A stretch of DNA of 52,820 bases from Micrococcales bacterium 73-13 (GCA_001898855.1 MKVN01000030.1:68479-121298); one strand, 5' to 3'; positions 40,508 through 51,681 are shown, counted from the first letter of the stretch. A program made the numbers and translations. Notes: generated by a model from the sequence alone, not told the origin.

Positions 40508-43500
40508 ATGGGTCTCACTGCGTCGCCGTATCGGCGGTTCTCCGCGCTGCCGGAGGCCACCGGCCTGTACGACCCCCGGTTCGAGAAGGACGCCTGCGGG
40601 CTCGCGATGGTCGCGACGCTGCGCGGCACCGCCGGGCACGACATCATCGCCACCGCCCTCGACGCGCTGCGCCACCTCGAGCACCGCGGCGCCGTCGGCT
40701 CCGACGCCGGCACCGGCGACGGCGCCGGGATCATCACCCAGATCCCGGACGCCTTCCTGCGCGCGGTCGCCGGCATCGAGCTGCCCGCCGCCGGCCGCTA
40801 CGCGGTCGGCCTCGCCTTCCTGCCGACCGACGCCGAGGAGCGCGAGGCGGTCAAGGCCGGCATCGACCGGCTCGCCCGTCAGGAGCAGCTGAGCGTGCTC
40901 GGCTGGCGCGAGGTGCCGACCGTCCCGGACGCGCTCGGCCAGCTCGCCCGCGATGCGATGCCGCACATCGAGCAGCTCCTCCTCGCCTCGACGCGGCTCT
41001 GCGAGAAGGGCGGGCCGATCGGCGGCGTCGAGCTCGAGCGCCAGGCGTTCCGGCTGCGCAAGCGCGCCGAGCGCGCCTTCGAGGTGTACTTCCCGTCGCT
41101 GTCGTCGCGCACGCTCGTCTACAAGGGCATGGTGACGACGCTGCAGCTCGAGCCGTTCTATCCGGACCTCTCCGACGAGCGCTTCGCCTCCAAGCTCGCG
41201 CTGGTGCACTCCCGGTACTCGACGAACACGTTCCCGTCCTGGCCGCTCGCGCAGCCGTTCCGGATGCTCGCGCACAACGGCGAGATCAATACCGTGCAGG
41301 GCAACCGGAACTGGATGCGCGCCCGCCAGTCGCAGCTGCAGTCCGAGGCGCTCGGCGACCTGAGCCAGCTGTTCCCGATCAACGCGCCCGGCGCCTCCGA
41401 CTCGGCGAGCCTGGACGAGGTCGTCGAGCTGCTCGTGCTCGCCGGCCGCTCGCTGCCGCACGCCATGATGATGTGCGTCCCCGAGGCCTACGAGAACCGG
41501 ATCGACGTCGACCCGGCGCGGCGCGCGTTCTACGAGTACCACTCGATGCTCATGGAGCCGTGGGACGGCCCCGCCGCGCTGGTCTTCACCGACGGCACCC
41601 TGGTCGGCGGCACGCTCGACCGCAACGGGCTGCGGCCGAGCCGCTACCTGGTGACCGACGAGGGCCTCGTCGTGCTCGCCAGCGAGATCGGCGTGCACGC
41701 GATCGACCCGGCGCGCGTCGTGCGCAAGGGGCGGCTGCGGCCGGGCCGGATGTTCCTGGTCGACACGGCCGCCGGGCGCATCATCGAGGACGAGGAGATC
41801 AAGTCCGAGCTCGCGAACGCGGCGCCCTACCAGGAGTGGCTCGCCGCCTCGCGGATCGCGCTCGCCGACCTGCCGGAGCGCGAGCACATCGTGCACACGC
41901 CGCTGTCCGTCGCACGCCGGCAGCGCACCTTCGGCTACACCGAAGAGGAGGTGCGCATCCTCATCACGCCGATGGCGCGCACCGGCGCCGAGCCGCTCGG
42001 CGCGATGGGCTCGGACACCCCGGTCGCGGTGCTCTCCGACCGGCCGCGCACGCTGTTCGACTACTTCACCCAGCAGTTCGCCCAGGTGACGAACCCGCCG
42101 CTCGACTCGATCCGCGAGGAGGTCGTCACCTCGATGCGCACCGGGCTCGGACCGGAGCGGAACCTGCTCGCGGCAACCCCCGAGCACGCCAGGCAGGTCT
42201 CGCTGACCTTCCCGGTCATCGACAACGACGAGCTCGCGAAGATCCAGCACATCGACGGCCGCCGCAGCGGTCGCGCGGTCACCATCCGCGGCCTCTACGA
42301 CGTGCTACGCAAGGACCAGGACATCGAGCACCGGCTCCGCGAGATGTGCGCCGAGGCGGACCGGGCGATCGAGGGCGGCGCGGAGTTCATCGTGCTCTCC
42401 GACCGGGACTCGGACAAGGACTACGCCCCGATCCCGTCGCTGCTCTCGCTGTCCGCGGTGCACCACCACCTGATCCGCGCCGGCACCCGGATGCGCACCG
42501 GCCTCATCGTCGAGGCGGGCGACGTGCGCGAGGTGCACCACGTGGCGCTGCTGATCGGCTACGGCGCCTCGGCGGTCAACCCGTACCTCGCGATGGAGAC
42601 CGCGGAGGACCTCGCCCGCCGGGGCATGATCGAGGGCATCGCGCCCGAGCAGGCCGTCCGGAACCTGATCAAGGCGCTCGGCAAGGGCGTGCTCAAGGTC
42701 ATGTCGAAGATGGGCATCTCCACGGTGTCCTCCTACGCGGGCGCCCAGTGCTTCGAGGCGATCGGGCTGTCCCAGGAGTTCGTCGACGAGTACTTCACCG
42801 GCACCCGCTCGCTCCTCGGCGGCGTCGGGATGGAGGTCATCGCGGCCGAGGCCGCCGCCAGGCACGAGCGCGCCTACCCGAAGGACGTCGCCGCCTTCGC
42901 CCACGAGCGGCTCGAGGTCGGCGGCGAGTACCAGTGGCGCCGCGAGGGCCCGCCGCACCTGTTCAACCCGGAGACGGTGTTCCGCCTGCAGCACGCGACG
43001 CGCGAGCGGCGCTACGACGTGTTCCGCGACTACACGCGCCTGATCGACGACCAGTCGGAGCGGCTGATGACGCTGCGCGGCCTGTTCCGGCTGCGCACCG
43101 AGCAGCGCACCCCGGTGCCGATCGACGAGGTGGAGTCGATCTCCGAGATCGTCAAGCGGTTCAACACCGGCGCGATGAGCTACGGCTCCATCTCCCGCGA
43201 GGCGCACGAGACGCTCGCGATCGCGATGAACCGCCTCGGCGGCCGGTCGAACACCGGCGAGGGCGGCGAGGACGTCGATCGGCTGCTGGACCCGGAGCGC
43301 CGCAGCGCGATCAAGCAGGTCGCCTCCGGCCGGTTCGGCGTCACCTCGATGTACCTGACGCACGCGACCGACATCCAGATCAAGATGGCCCAGGGCGCCA
43401 AGCCCGGCGAGGGCGGCCAGCTGCCGGCGACCAAGGTCTACCCGTGGATCGCGCGCACCCGGCACGGCACCGCCGGGGTCGGCCTCATCTCGCCGCCGCC

Positions 43501-45085
43501 GCACCACGACATCTACTCGATCGAGGACCTCAAGCAGCTCATCTTCGACGTGAAGCGGGCCAACCCCTCGGCCCGGGTGCACGTCAAGCTGGTCAGCCAG
43601 TCCGGCATCGGCGCGGTCGCGGCGGGCGTCGCGAAGGCGAAGGCCGACGTGATCCTGGTCTCCGGGCACGACGGCGGGACCGGCGCCTCGCCGCTCGGCT
43701 CGCTCAAGCACGCCGGCACCCCGTGGGAGATCGGCCTCGCCGAGGCGCAGCAGACGCTCATGCTGAACGGCATGCGCGAGCGCGTCGTCGTCCAGGTCGA
43801 CGGCCAGATGAAGACCGGGCGGGACGTCGTGGTCGCGGCGCTGCTCGGCGCGGAGGAGTACGGCTTCGCGACCGCGCCCCTGGTGGTCTCCGGCTGCATC
43901 CTGATGCGGGTCTGCCACCTGGACACCTGCCCGGTCGGCGTCGCGACGCAGAACCCGGAGCTGCGCGCCCGGTTCAGCGGCCGGCCCGAGTTCGTCGAGA
44001 CGTTCTTCGAGTACCTCGCCCAGGAGGTCCGCGAGCTGCTCGCGGAGCTCGGCTTCCGCAGCCTCGACGAGGCGATCGGCCGCGCCGACCTGCTCGACGT
44101 CGACCGCGCCGTCGCGCACTGGAAGGCCGACGGGCTCGACCTCGGCCCGGTGTTCGCCGGCGGCGACTTCGCCGAGTCCGAGGCGCGGCGCAGCACCACC
44201 GGCCAGGACCACGAGATCGACCAGCACTTCGACGTGCGGCTGCTCGAGCTCGCCGCGCCCGCCCTGCAGCGCCGCGAGCCGGTGTCGATCGAGCTGCCGA
44301 TCCGGAACACCGAGCGCGCGGTCGGCACCATGCTCGGCCACGAGGTCACCGTCCGGCACGGCGAGCACGGGCTGCCGGCCGGCACCATCTCGATCCAGCT
44401 GCGCGGCACCGCGGGCCAGTCGCTCGGCGCCTTCCTGCCCGCCGGCATCCGCATCCACCTCGAGGGCGACGCGAACGACTACGTCGGCAAGGGCCTCTCC
44501 GGCGGCGAGATCGTCGTGCGGCCGGACCGCGCGAGCGTGTTCGCCGCGGAGAAGAACGTCATCGCCGGCAACGTCATCGGCTACGGCGCGACGAGCGGCA
44601 CGATGTTCCTCCGCGGCCTGGTCGGCGAGCGCTTCCTGGTGCGCAACTCCGGCGCCACGGCGGTCGTCGAGGGCGTCGGCGACCACGCGCTGGAGTACAT
44701 GACCGGCGGCCTCGCGGTCATCCTCGGCGGCGTCGGACGCAACCTCGGCGCCGGCATGTCCGGCGGCGTCGCGTACGTCAACGGGCTCAAGCGGGAGCGC
44801 GTCAACCAGGAGGCGCTCGCCTCCGGCGAACTCGAGCTGCTGCCGATCGAGGGCGCCGACGCCGAGATCCTCCGGGACCTCATCGAGCGCCACCGCGAGG
44901 AGACCGACTCGGCGCTCGCGCAGCGACTGCTCGACGACTGGGGGACGACCGTGGAGCGCTTCGTCAAGGTGCTGCCGCGCGACTACGCGGCGGTCCTGGA
45001 GACCCGGCAGCAGGCGATCGACGAGGGGCTCGACCCCGACGGCGAGATCACCTGGAGCCGGATCCTGGAGGTCACCAATGGCTGA
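40508..45085 (+). CDS. gltB: Glutamate synthase (NADPH), large subunit
   Basis: A 1525-residue GOGAT alpha subunit making glutamate from glutamine and 2-oxoglutarate. A propeptide of 29 residues precedes the N-terminal nucleophile Cys30 in KDACGLAMV, which should be exposed by cleavage. The amidotransferase domain has [20 protein letters not shown] and the FMN barrel has the TGEGGED and [11 protein letters not shown] segments. The 3Fe-4S cysteines are in [17 protein letters not shown]. The C-terminal GXGXG beta-helix follows. GAGGA at 40495-40499 fixes the ATG at 40508; in-frame GTGs at 40466 and 40493 are less likely. 8-nt overlap with gltD. Confidence 0.97.
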   Translation: MGLTASPYRRFSALPEATGLYDPRFEKDACGLAMVATLRGTAGHDIIATALDALRHLEHRGAVGSDAGTGDGAGIITQIPDAFLRAVAGIELPAAGRYAVGLAFLPTDAEEREAVKAGIDRLARQEQLSVLGWREVPTVPDALGQLARDAMPHIEQLLLASTRLCEKGGPIGGVELERQAFRLRKRAERAFEVYFPSLSSRTLVYKGMVTTLQLEPFYPDLSDERFASKLALVHSRYSTNTFPSWPLAQPFRMLAHNGEINTVQGNRNWMRARQSQLQSEALGDLSQLFPINAPGASDSASLDEVVELLVLAGRSLPHAMMMCVPEAYENRIDVDPARRAFYEYHSMLMEPWDGPAALVFTDGTLVGGTLDRNGLRPSRYLVTDEGLVVLASEIGVHAIDPARVVRKGRLRPGRMFLVDTAAGRIIEDEEIKSELANAAPYQEWLAASRIALADLPEREHIVHTPLSVARRQRTFGYTEEEVRILITPMARTGAEPLGAMGSDTPVAVLSDRPRTLFDYFTQQFAQVTNPPLDSIREEVVTSMRTGLGPERNLLAATPEHARQVSLTFPVIDNDELAKIQHIDGRRSGRAVTIRGLYDVLRKDQDIEHRLREMCAEADRAIEGGAEFIVLSDRDSDKDYAPIPSLLSLSAVHHHLIRAGTRMRTGLIVEAGDVREVHHVALLIGYGASAVNPYLAMETAEDLARRGMIEGIAPEQAVRNLIKALGKGVLKVMSKMGISTVSSYAGAQCFEAIGLSQEFVDEYFTGTRSLLGGVGMEVIAAEAAARHERAYPKDVAAFAHERLEVGGEYQWRREGPPHLFNPETVFRLQHATRERRYDVFRDYTRLIDDQSERLMTLRGLFRLRTEQRTPVPIDEVESISEIVKRFNTGAMSYGSISREAHETLAIAMNRLGGRSNTGEGGEDVDRLLDPERRSAIKQVASGRFGVTSMYLTHATDIQIKMAQGAKPGEGGQLPATKVYPWIARTRHGTAGVGLISPPPHHDIYSIEDLKQLIFDVKRANPSARVHVKLVSQSGIGAVAAGVAKAKADVILVSGHDGGTGASPLGSLKHAGTPWEIGLAEAQQTLMLNGMRERVVVQVDGQMKTGRDVVVAALLGAEEYGFATAPLVVSGCILMRVCHLDTCPVGVATQNPELRARFSGRPEFVETFFEYLAQEVRELLAELGFRSLDEAIGRADLLDVDRAVAHWKADGLDLGPVFAGGDFAESEARRSTTGQDHEIDQHFDVRLLELAAPALQRREPVSIELPIRNTERAVGTMLGHEVTVRHGEHGLPAGTISIQLRGTAGQSLGAFLPAGIRIHLEGDANDYVGKGLSGGEIVVRPDRASVFAAEKNVIAGNVIGYGATSGTMFLRGLVGERFLVRNSGATAVVEGVGDHALEYMTGGLAVILGGVGRNLGAGMSGGVAYVNGLKRERVNQEALASGELELLPIEGADAEILRDLIERHREETDSALAQRLLDDWGTTVERFVKVLPRDYAAVLETRQQAIDEGLDPDGEITWSRILEVTNG

Positions 45086-46535
45086 TCCGAAGGGGTTCCT
45101 GAAGCTGCGCGAGCGGGAGACCACCCCGCGACGGCCCATCCCGATCCGCCTGATGGACTGGCGCGAGGTGTACGAGCCGACCGACCAGGCGCTCATCCGG
45201 CGCCAGGCGAGCCGGTGCATGGACTGCGGCGTCCCGTTCTGCCACCAGGGCTGCCCGCTCGGGAACCTGATCCCGGAGTGGAACGACCTCACCCGGCTCG
45301 GCGAGGGGCTGCAGGCGATCGAGCGGCTGCACCTGACGAACAACTTCCCGGAGTTCACCGGCAAGCTCTGCCCGGCGCCCTGCGAGTCCTCCTGCGTGCT
45401 CGGCATCAACCAGCCCGCGGTGACGATCAAGCAGATCGAGGCGGCGATCGCCGAGCAGGCCTGGCAGAACGGCTGGGTGCAGCCGCATCCGCCGGAGCGC
45501 CTCACCGGCAAGACGGTCGCGATCGTCGGCTCCGGCCCGGCCGGGCTCGCCGCCGCCCAGCAGCTCACCCGTGCCGGTCACACCGTCGCGGTGTACGAGC
45601 GCGACGACCGGATCGGCGGGCTGCTGCGCTACGGCATCCCCGACTTCAAGCTGGAGAAGCGGCAGGTCGACCTGCGCGTCGCCCAGATGCAGGCCGAGGG
45701 GACCCGCTTCCGCGCCGGCGTCGAGATCGGCGTCGACCTGTCCTGGGCCGAGCTGCGCGAGCGCTACGACGCGGTGCTGGTCGCCACCGGGGCGACCGTG
45801 CCGCGCGACCTGCCCATCCCGGGCCGCGACCTGCTCGGCGTCCACTTCGCGATGGACTACCTCGTCGAGTCGAACAAGGCGATCGCCGGCGACCAGGTGC
45901 CCGGCCAGATCACGGCCGAGGGCAAGCACGTCGTCGTGATCGGCGGCGGCGACACCGGAGCCGACTGCATCGGGACGGCGCACCGCCAGGGCGCCCGCTC
46001 GGTGACGAACCTCGCGATCGGGCGGCGTCCCCCCTCGGAGCGGCCCTCCGGCGAGCCGTGGCCGATGATGCCGCATGTCTTCGAGGTCTCCAGCGCCCAC
46101 GAGGAGGGCGGGGAGCGCAGCTTCCTCGCGTCCACGGTCGAGTTCATCGGCAACGGGGCCGGCGAGGTCGCGGCGCTCCGGGTCGCCGAGACCGAGTACG
46201 TCGACGGGCGGCGCGTCCCGCGCTCGGGCACCGAGCGCGAGCTGCCGGCGGACCTGGTCCTCATCGCGATGGGCTTCGAGGGTCCGGAGACCGGCACCGT
46301 CGCGGAGCAGTTCCCGCTGCCGGTGACCGAGCGCGGTGCCTTCGACCGCGACGACGCCTACGAGACGAGCGCCTCCGGCGTGTTCGTCGCCGGCGACGCC
46401 GGGCGCGGCCAGTCGCTCATCGTGTGGGCCATCGCCGAGGGCCGCGCCGCGGCGGCCGCGATCGACCGGCACCTCCAGGGCACCACCTCGCTGCCGTTCC
46501 CGATCCGGCCGAGCGACCGCGCCATCGCGGTCTGA
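45078..46535 (+). CDS. gltD: Glutamate synthase, small subunit
   Basis: A 485-residue FAD/NADPH flavoprotein that passes electrons to GltB. The N-terminal 4Fe-4S region has [17 protein letters not shown] and [15 protein letters not shown] binding is at [17 protein letters not shown] and NADPH binding at [15 protein letters not shown], with a C-terminal [14 protein letters not shown]. The ATG is in the last codons of gltB, after CTGGAGG. Confidence 0.97.
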   Translation: MADPKGFLKLRERETTPRRPIPIRLMDWREVYEPTDQALIRRQASRCMDCGVPFCHQGCPLGNLIPEWNDLTRLGEGLQAIERLHLTNNFPEFTGKLCPAPCESSCVLGINQPAVTIKQIEAAIAEQAWQNGWVQPHPPERLTGKTVAIVGSGPAGLAAAQQLTRAGHTVAVYERDDRIGGLLRYGIPDFKLEKRQVDLRVAQMQAEGTRFRAGVEIGVDLSWAELRERYDAVLVATGATVPRDLPIPGRDLLGVHFAMDYLVESNKAIAGDQVPGQITAEGKHVVVIGGGDTGADCIGTAHRQGARSVTNLAIGRRPPSERPSGEPWPMMPHVFEVSSAHEEGGERSFLASTVEFIGNGAGEVAALRVAETEYVDGRRVPRSGTERELPADLVLIAMGFEGPETGTVAEQFPLPVTERGAFDRDDAYETSASGVFVAGDAGRGQSLIVWAIAEGRAAAAAIDRHLQGTTSLPFPIRPSDRAIAV

Positions 46536-46574
46536 GCCCGGCGGACGAGCGCACCCAACACCGAGCGGAGAACC

Positions 46575-48032
46575 ATGCGACGCGCGAAGATCGTGGCCAC
46601 CCTCGGCCCGGCCACGAGCAGCTACGACAACATCCTGGCGATCCTCGAGGCGGGCGTCGACGTCGCCCGGATGAACCTCAGCCACGGCACCTACGAGGTG
46701 CACGAGGAGGTCTATCGGAACCTGCGCCGCGCGGCCGCCGACGCCGGGCGCAACGTCGGCGTCCTGGTCGACCTGCAGGGCCCGAAGATCCGGCTCGGCC
46801 GCTTCGCGGACGGCCCGCACGAGCTCGCCGTCGGCGACGTCCTGACCATCACGACCGAGGACGTGCTCGGCACCAGGGAGCTCGTCGGCACGACGTTCAA
46901 GGGCCTCCCGCAGGACGTCTCGGCCGGCGACTTCCTGCTCATCGACGACGGCAAGGTCCGCGTCCAGGTCGTCTCGACCGACGGCGTCCGCGTCGTCACC
47001 AGGGTCGCCGTCGGCGGACCGGTCTCCGACAACAAGGGCATCAACCTCCCCGGCGTCGCCGTGAACGTCCCCGCCCTCTCCGAGAAGGACGAGGCGGACC
47101 TGCGCTGGGGCCTCCGGCTCGGCGCCGACTTCATCGCACTGTCCTTCGTGCGCAGCGCCGCCGACGTCGACCGGGTGCACGAGATCATGGCCGAGGAGGG
47201 CATCCGGCTGCCGGTCATCGCGAAGATCGAGAAGCCGCAGGCGGTCGAGGCGATCGACGAGATCATCGCCGCCTTCGACGCGATCATGGTCGCCCGCGGC
47301 GACCTCGGCGTCGAGCTGCCGCTGGAGGCGGTGCCGATCGTGCAGAAGGACATCGTGCTCAAGGCGCGGCGGATGGCGAAGCCGGTCATCGTCGCGACCC
47401 AGATGCTCGAGTCGATGATCGAGAACCCGGTGCCGACCCGCGCGGAGACCAGCGACGTCGCGAACGCGATCCTGGACGGCGCCGACGCGGTCATGCTCTC
47501 CGGCGAGACGAGCGTCGGCCGCTACCCGGTCATCACGGTGCAGACCATGGCGAGGATCGTCGACTCGACCGAGGAGCACGGACTCGACCGCATCCCCCCG
47601 CTCGGGACGAAGCCGCGCTCCCAGGGCGGCGCTGTCACGCTCGCGGCGGCCGAGGTCGCCGAGTTCGTCGGCGCCCGCTTCCTCTGCGTCTTCAGCGAGT
47701 CGGGCGACTCCGCGCGCCGGATGTCGCGGCTGCGCTCCCGGATCCCGATGCTCGCGTTCACCCCGCACGAGGCGATCCAGCGCCGCATGGCGCTGATCTG
47801 GGGCATCCAGGCGCACGTCGTGGAGCGGGTACGGGACACCGACGCCATGGTCCACCAGGTCGACGAGTTCCTCGTCGCCTCCGACCTGGTCGACAACGGC
47901 GACACCGTCGTCGTGATCAGCGGCACCCCCCCGGGGCGCGCCGGCTCGACGAACGACATCCGCGTGCACCACGTCGGCGAGGCGATCGACGCCGCCCCGC
48001 CCGTGTGGGAGTCCGGCGCGCACGCCGACTGA
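46575..48032 (+). CDS. pyk: Pyruvate kinase
   Basis: A 485-residue glycolytic enzyme producing pyruvate and ATP. RRAKIVATLGPATSSYDN opens domain A and VDLQGPKIRLGRF starts domain B. The catalytic Lys is in VIAKIEKPQAVE, and MVARGDLGVELP supplies metal ligands. The C-terminal allosteric domain starts near residue 350. GGAGAA serves the ATG, 39 nt after gltD; the pair may be co-transcribed, linking nitrogen assimilation and glycolysis. Confidence 0.97.
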   Translation: MRRAKIVATLGPATSSYDNILAILEAGVDVARMNLSHGTYEVHEEVYRNLRRAAADAGRNVGVLVDLQGPKIRLGRFADGPHELAVGDVLTITTEDVLGTRELVGTTFKGLPQDVSAGDFLLIDDGKVRVQVVSTDGVRVVTRVAVGGPVSDNKGINLPGVAVNVPALSEKDEADLRWGLRLGADFIALSFVRSAADVDRVHEIMAEEGIRLPVIAKIEKPQAVEAIDEIIAAFDAIMVARGDLGVELPLEAVPIVQKDIVLKARRMAKPVIVATQMLESMIENPVPTRAETSDVANAILDGADAVMLSGETSVGRYPVITVQTMARIVDSTEEHGLDRIPPLGTKPRSQGGAVTLAAAEVAEFVGARFLCVFSESGDSARRMSRLRSRIPMLAFTPHEAIQRRMALIWGIQAHVVERVRDTDAMVHQVDEFLVASDLVDNGDTVVVISGTPPGRAGSTNDIRVHHVGEAIDAAPPVWESGAHAD

Positions 48033-48041
48033 CGCCTCGGC

Positions 48042-49658
48042 ATGCGACCGCTCAACAGGATCCTCGCCGTCGCGGCCGCGGCGCTCGTCGCGGCGCCGCT
48101 CGCCGCCTGCGCGGCGACCGCGGCTCCGACCGCGTCGACGATCGCCGTCGACGTCGCCGACGGCAGCCCGACCGGCGACGCGATCGCGATCCCCGGCGGG
48201 CTCCAGGCGGGCCTGCGGCGCGGGCTCGACGCGCTGCCGGGCATCGTCCGCGACGTGCTGGAGCGCTCCGGCGTGCCGGGGATGTCCGTCGCGGTCGTCG
48301 CCGGCGGCGAGACCGTGCTCGCCGAGGGCTACGGCACGAAGGTCGCCGGGAAGGAGGAGCCGGTCGACGCGGACACCGTGTTCCAGATCGCCTCGGTGTC
48401 CAAGTCGCTGACCGGCACCGTCATCGCCAAGGCCGTCTCCGACGGCCTGGTGACCTGGGACACGCCGGTGCGCGAGCTGCTGCCCGGCTTCGCGCTCGGC
48501 GACCCGTACGTGACCGACCACGGCACCATCGGCGACTACATGTCGCATCGATCGGGCCTGTACACCGGGGCGGGGGACGACCTGGAGACGCTCGGCTTCG
48601 ACCGCGCGACCGTCCTCGACCGGCTCCGGCTGCTGCCGCTCGCGCCGTTCCGCAGCTCCTACAACTACTCGAACTTCGGCATCACGGTCGCCGGCGAGGC
48701 GACGGCCGCCGCGGCCGGCACGAGCTGGGAGCAGCTCGCCGAGGACACGCTGTTCGCGCCGCTCGGCATGGGCTCGACGAGCTTCCGCTACGACGACTAC
48801 CTGGCCAGGGCCGACCGCGCGACGATCAACGCGCTCGTCGACGGCTCGTTCGCCCCGCGCTTCCAGCGCGAGCCCGATCCCCAGGCCCCGGCCGGCGGCG
48901 CCTCCTCGAGCGTCGTCGACCTCGCCGAGTGGATGAAGCTCGTGCTCGCCGACGGCGAGCACGACGGCACGCCGCTCATCCGGCCCGAGGCGCTGCTGCC
49001 GGCGGTCTCCGGGCAGATCGTCAGCTCGCACCCGTCGGCGCCGGGGGAGCGCGGCGGGGAGTACGGCTACGGCTTCAACGTCGGCACCTCGCTGAACGGG
49101 CAGCCGACCGTCTCCCACTCCGGCGCGTTCCTGACCGGCACCGGGACGAACTACCGGATGCTGCCGGGGCTCGGCCTCGGCATCGTCGCGCTCACCAACG
49201 GCTCGCCGGTCGGCGCCGCCGAGGCGGTCGTCGCGACGTTCGTCGACGTGGTGCTCTACGGCGCCTCGACCCGCGACTGGTACCCCGCCTACGAGGCCGT
49301 GTTCTCGCACTACTTCGACCCGGCCGGCGATCTCGTCGACGCCCGGCGTCCCGCGAGCCCGGCGCCGCCAGCGGCCCTCTCCGCCTACGCCGGCGTCTAC
49401 CGCAACGACTACTTCGGCGACCTGGTGCTGTCCGTGGAGGGGGATCGCCTGGTCGGGCGCCTCGGACCGACCGGAGGCTTCGAGATCGACCTCGAGCCCT
49501 GGGACGGGGACGTCTTCGCCTTCGAGATCTCCGGGGAGGAGGCCCCGCCCGGGTCGCGCTCGAGCGCGAGCTTCGCGATGGCCGGCGGCCAGGCGGCATC
49601 CGTCGTGCTCGCGTACTTCGACCGCTGGGGGCTCGGCACGTTCCTGCGGGCGGGCTAG
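48042..49658 (+). CDS. Lipoprotein serine hydrolase of the beta-lactamase/penicillin-binding fold
   Basis: A 538-residue secreted lipoprotein. The signal peptide ends in the lipobox LAAC with Cys23, a substrate for Lgt. The class C beta-lactamase-like domain has all three motifs: SVSK (Ser118, Lys121), YSN (Tyr209, Asn211) and HSG (His359). A C-terminal DUF3471-like beta domain (about 440-538; YAGVYRNDYFGDLVLSVEG) follows. Members include D-aminopeptidases, esterases and peptidoglycan-editing enzymes; true beta-lactamase activity cannot be assumed. It starts 10 nt after pyk with no promoter seen. Confidence 0.88.
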   Translation: MRPLNRILAVAAAALVAAPLAACAATAAPTASTIAVDVADGSPTGDAIAIPGGLQAGLRRGLDALPGIVRDVLERSGVPGMSVAVVAGGETVLAEGYGTKVAGKEEPVDADTVFQIASVSKSLTGTVIAKAVSDGLVTWDTPVRELLPGFALGDPYVTDHGTIGDYMSHRSGLYTGAGDDLETLGFDRATVLDRLRLLPLAPFRSSYNYSNFGITVAGEATAAAAGTSWEQLAEDTLFAPLGMGSTSFRYDDYLARADRATINALVDGSFAPRFQREPDPQAPAGGASSSVVDLAEWMKLVLADGEHDGTPLIRPEALLPAVSGQIVSSHPSAPGERGGEYGYGFNVGTSLNGQPTVSHSGAFLTGTGTNYRMLPGLGLGIVALTNGSPVGAAEAVVATFVDVVLYGASTRDWYPAYEAVFSHYFDPAGDLVDARRPASPAPPAALSAYAGVYRNDYFGDLVLSVEGDRLVGRLGPTGGFEIDLEPWDGDVFAFEISGEEAPPGSRSSASFAMAGGQAASVVLAYFDRWGLGTFLRAG

Positions 49659-49697
49659 GCGCAGCCTCCTGGGCGGGAGCCCCCCGGGCGCCCTCGC

Positions 49698-49703
49698 TAG
49701 GCT
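49698..49703 (+). promoter_or_regulatory. -10 hexamer for the LLM oxidoreductase
   Basis: TAGGCT ends exactly 6 nt before the ATG at 49710. A weak GGGCG/CGCCC inverted repeat (49671-49693) just upstream could end the previous transcript. Confidence 0.5.
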
Positions 49704-49709
49704 CGCCCC

Positions 49710-50576
49710 ATGGACATCGGCGTGCACGTCATGAACTTCAGCCTGTCGGGCGGCGAGACCGCGATCGCGGACACCGTCGCCGAGCTCGCCGTCGCGGTCG
49801 AGGAGCACGGCTTCGACCGGCTGACCGTGATGGACCACTGGTTCCAGATGGAGCGCTTCGCGCCGCCGACCGAGCCCATGCTCGAGGCCTACACGACGCT
49901 CGGCTTCGTCGCCGGCCTGACCCGGCGGCTCCGACTCGGCGCGCTCGTCACCGGGGTCACCTACCGCTATCCCGCCCTCCTCGTGAAGGTCGCGACGACC
50001 CTCGACGTGCTCTCCGGCGGTCGCGCCTTCTTCGGCGTCGGGGCCGCCTGGTACGAGCGCGAGCACCTCGGCCTCGGCGTGCCGTACCCGCCGCTCGGCG
50101 AGCGCTTCGCGCGCCTCGAGGAGCTCATCCGGATCGCCGGCCAGATGTGGAGCGACGACGACGGCCCGTTCTCCGGACCCTTCACGGAGCTCGCCGAGAC
50201 GATCTGCCGGCCGGCGCCGCCACGCGGCCGGATGCCGATCCTGGTCGGCGGCAACGGTGAGCGGAAGACCCTGCGACTGGTCGCGCAGTACGCCGACGAG
50301 GCGAACATCTTCGCCGAGGCCCCCGAGGTCGTCGCGCACAAGATCGAGGTGCTCCGCGCGCACTGCGCCGACCTCGGCCGCGACCCGGCGGAGATCCGCA
50401 TCACGGCGCTCGCCTTCGACGACCCCGCGGCGGACCCGGACGCCTTCGTGGAGCGGATGCGGCCCCTCGCCGACCTCGGCGTCACCCAGGTCCAGGTCCG
50501 CAACCCGGTCGAGCGCGCGACGGAGTGGGCCGCCCGTCTGGGCGAGCGAGTGGTGCCCAGGCTCGCGGCGCTCTGA
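49710..50576 (+). CDS. LLM-class flavin- or F420-dependent oxidoreductase
   Basis: A 288-residue luciferase-like monooxygenase-fold protein. HGFDRLTVMDHWFQM is the usual strand 1/loop; RLRLGALVTGVTYRYPALL and the GGRAFFGVGAAWYEREH block identify the family. MPILVGGNGERKTLRLVAQYAD is the phosphate-binding end. It resembles TIGRFAM-type F420-dependent LLM enzymes of Actinobacteria; the substrate is unknown and FMN use cannot be ruled out. Probably leaderless. Confidence 0.9.
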   Translation: MDIGVHVMNFSLSGGETAIADTVAELAVAVEEHGFDRLTVMDHWFQMERFAPPTEPMLEAYTTLGFVAGLTRRLRLGALVTGVTYRYPALLVKVATTLDVLSGGRAFFGVGAAWYEREHLGLGVPYPPLGERFARLEELIRIAGQMWSDDDGPFSGPFTELAETICRPAPPRGRMPILVGGNGERKTLRLVAQYADEANIFAEAPEVVAHKIEVLRAHCADLGRDPAEIRITALAFDDPAADPDAFVERMRPLADLGVTQVQVRNPVERATEWAARLGERVVPRLAAL

Positions 50577-50811
50577 GCCGCTCCGCGCTGCGAATCCCTA
50601 GGAGGCCCTTGTTCTCAACGACATCGAGCGGCCGATGGATCCTGATCTCGATGTCGATGAGACGCCGGGCGGCGAGCCGCGGCCGGTGCACCTGCGCCAT
50701 CGGTGCCCCGCAGGTCCTGTTCGCGACCGATGGGCGAGCGGGGAGGGGGACCTCTCCAAGATCGGGCCTCCCTCCTCCGGCCCGCGACCACGACCACGAC
50801 AGGAGCCATCG
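50577..50811. other. Unassigned 235-nt gap, slightly richer in A/T
   Basis: No gene can be supported. An open frame on the plus strand from about 50605 joins the histidine phosphatase gene without a stop, but its translation looks like no protein I know, and a good Shine-Dalgarno (AGGAG, 50801-50805) marks a start at 50812. The minus strand also has an open frame that shows no family motif. The stretch may be an eroded remnant. Confidence 0.4.
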
Positions 50812-51393
50812 ATGCCTGCCGAACCGTCCCGCGTCATCCTCGTCCGGCACGGCCGAACCGCGCTCAACGCCGAGGGCCGTCTGCGTGGGCTCGCCGACCC
50901 CGAGCTCGACGACACCGGCGTCGCGGAGGCGCGCGCCACCGCAGCCGCCCTGCGACCCCTCGGCATCCGCCGGGTCCTGTCCAGCCCGCTGCAGCGGGCG
51001 GTGCGCACCGCGGCGATCATCGCGGAAGCCAGCGGCGTCATCAGCCACGCCGACCCCGCGTTCAACGACCGCGACTACGGACCCTGGACCGGGCATGTCA
51101 AAGCCGACGTGATCCGGCAGTGGGGCAGCGTCGACGCCGCTCCCGGCGTCGAGGACGAACAGGCCGTGCTCGCCCGTTCCATGCAGGCGCTCGACGCCCT
51201 CACCCACGACGGCGACGCGGCACCGGTCGTGGTCGTGACCCACGATGCGGTGATCCGCCCGTTGCTCGCCGGCATCCAGCCCGGCATCGACCCCGCTGTG
51301 GAGACCGGCTCGTGGGCCGAGCTCGTGCACACGGGCGCCGGATGGGCGATCGCCTCCGTCGACAACACCGCCCCTGCCGCGGCCGACGGATAG
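50812..51393 (+). CDS. Histidine phosphatase superfamily (phosphoglycerate mutase-like) protein
   Basis: A 193-residue branch 1 histidine phosphatase. The phospho-accepting His13 is in VRHGRTALN, the conserved Arg in SSPLQRAVRTA, and the second catalytic His144 in VVVTHDAVIRPLL. FNDRDYGPWTG matches phosphatase rather than mutase members such as CobC/GpmB types. The substrate is unknown. AGGAG with 6-nt spacing fixes the ATG. It lies next to a low-information stretch and a tRNA gene, so recent arrival is possible but not shown. Confidence 0.9.
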   Translation: MPAEPSRVILVRHGRTALNAEGRLRGLADPELDDTGVAEARATAAALRPLGIRRVLSSPLQRAVRTAAIIAEASGVISHADPAFNDRDYGPWTGHVKADVIRQWGSVDAAPGVEDEQAVLARSMQALDALTHDGDAAPVVVVTHDAVIRPLLAGIQPGIDPAVETGSWAELVHTGAGWAIASVDNTAPAAADG

Positions 51394-51535
51394 GAGCGAG
51401 CGCGGACCCATTCGCCGTCACGGTGAACCGCGGCCACATCGACGACACCCACGCAGAGGACGGCGACCCGCTGGCCCTCGTTCTTCGCGGCTGAACTTCG
51501 CGAGCAAGAAGCCGGGGTTTCGCGACGCCCCCGAG
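51394..51535. other. Short gap between the phosphatase gene and tRNA-Leu
   Basis: No gene is supported. On the minus strand, directly after the tRNA 3' end, GGGG and CCCC around a 10-nt spacer could form a weak terminator. A 30-codon open tail ending at 51494 looks coincidental. Confidence 0.3.
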
Positions 51536-51618
51536 TACCGGTGGTGGGGCTCGAACCCACATGCCCTCTCGGGCAACCGATTTTGAGTCGGTCGCGTCTG
51601 CCATTCCGCCACACCGGC
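51536..51618 (-). tRNA. tRNA-Leu (anticodon CAA)
   Basis: Read on the minus strand from 51618: the acceptor GCCGGTG pairs with CACCGGT near the 3' end (first pair G-T), followed by discriminator A. The anticodon loop CTCAAAA gives CAA, decoding TTG. A long variable arm (TTGCCCGAGAGGGCAT) is typical of type II tRNA-Leu, and the T-arm GTGGGTTCGAGCCCCAC is perfect. It has 83 nt, and the 3' CCA is not encoded. Confidence 0.96.
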
Positions 51619-51675
51619 CCGCCCGACCAGGCTAGCGCCAGGCGGAGCGGGTCGCACCGGCCGGCCCGCCGGTGG

Positions 51676-51681
51676 CCTATC
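51676..51681 (+). promoter_or_regulatory. Candidate -10 for the MFS transporter gene
   Basis: TATCGT lies 45 nt before the ATG at 51727 and would give a leader with GGGGAGG at 51713-51719. It is divergent from the tRNA gene, whose 5' end is 57 nt away. Confidence 0.4.

Noticed and set aside
45072..50363. A 1763-codon open frame on the minus strand
   Set aside because: It lies antisense to gltD, pyk, the lipoprotein and the LLM gene. Its translation is Arg/Asp/Val/Leu-rich without domains, as expected from a shadow frame in very GC-rich DNA.
51536..51618. tRNA-Leu as an attachment site of a mobile island
   Set aside because: I found no direct repeat of the tRNA end and no integrase gene nearby in the window.
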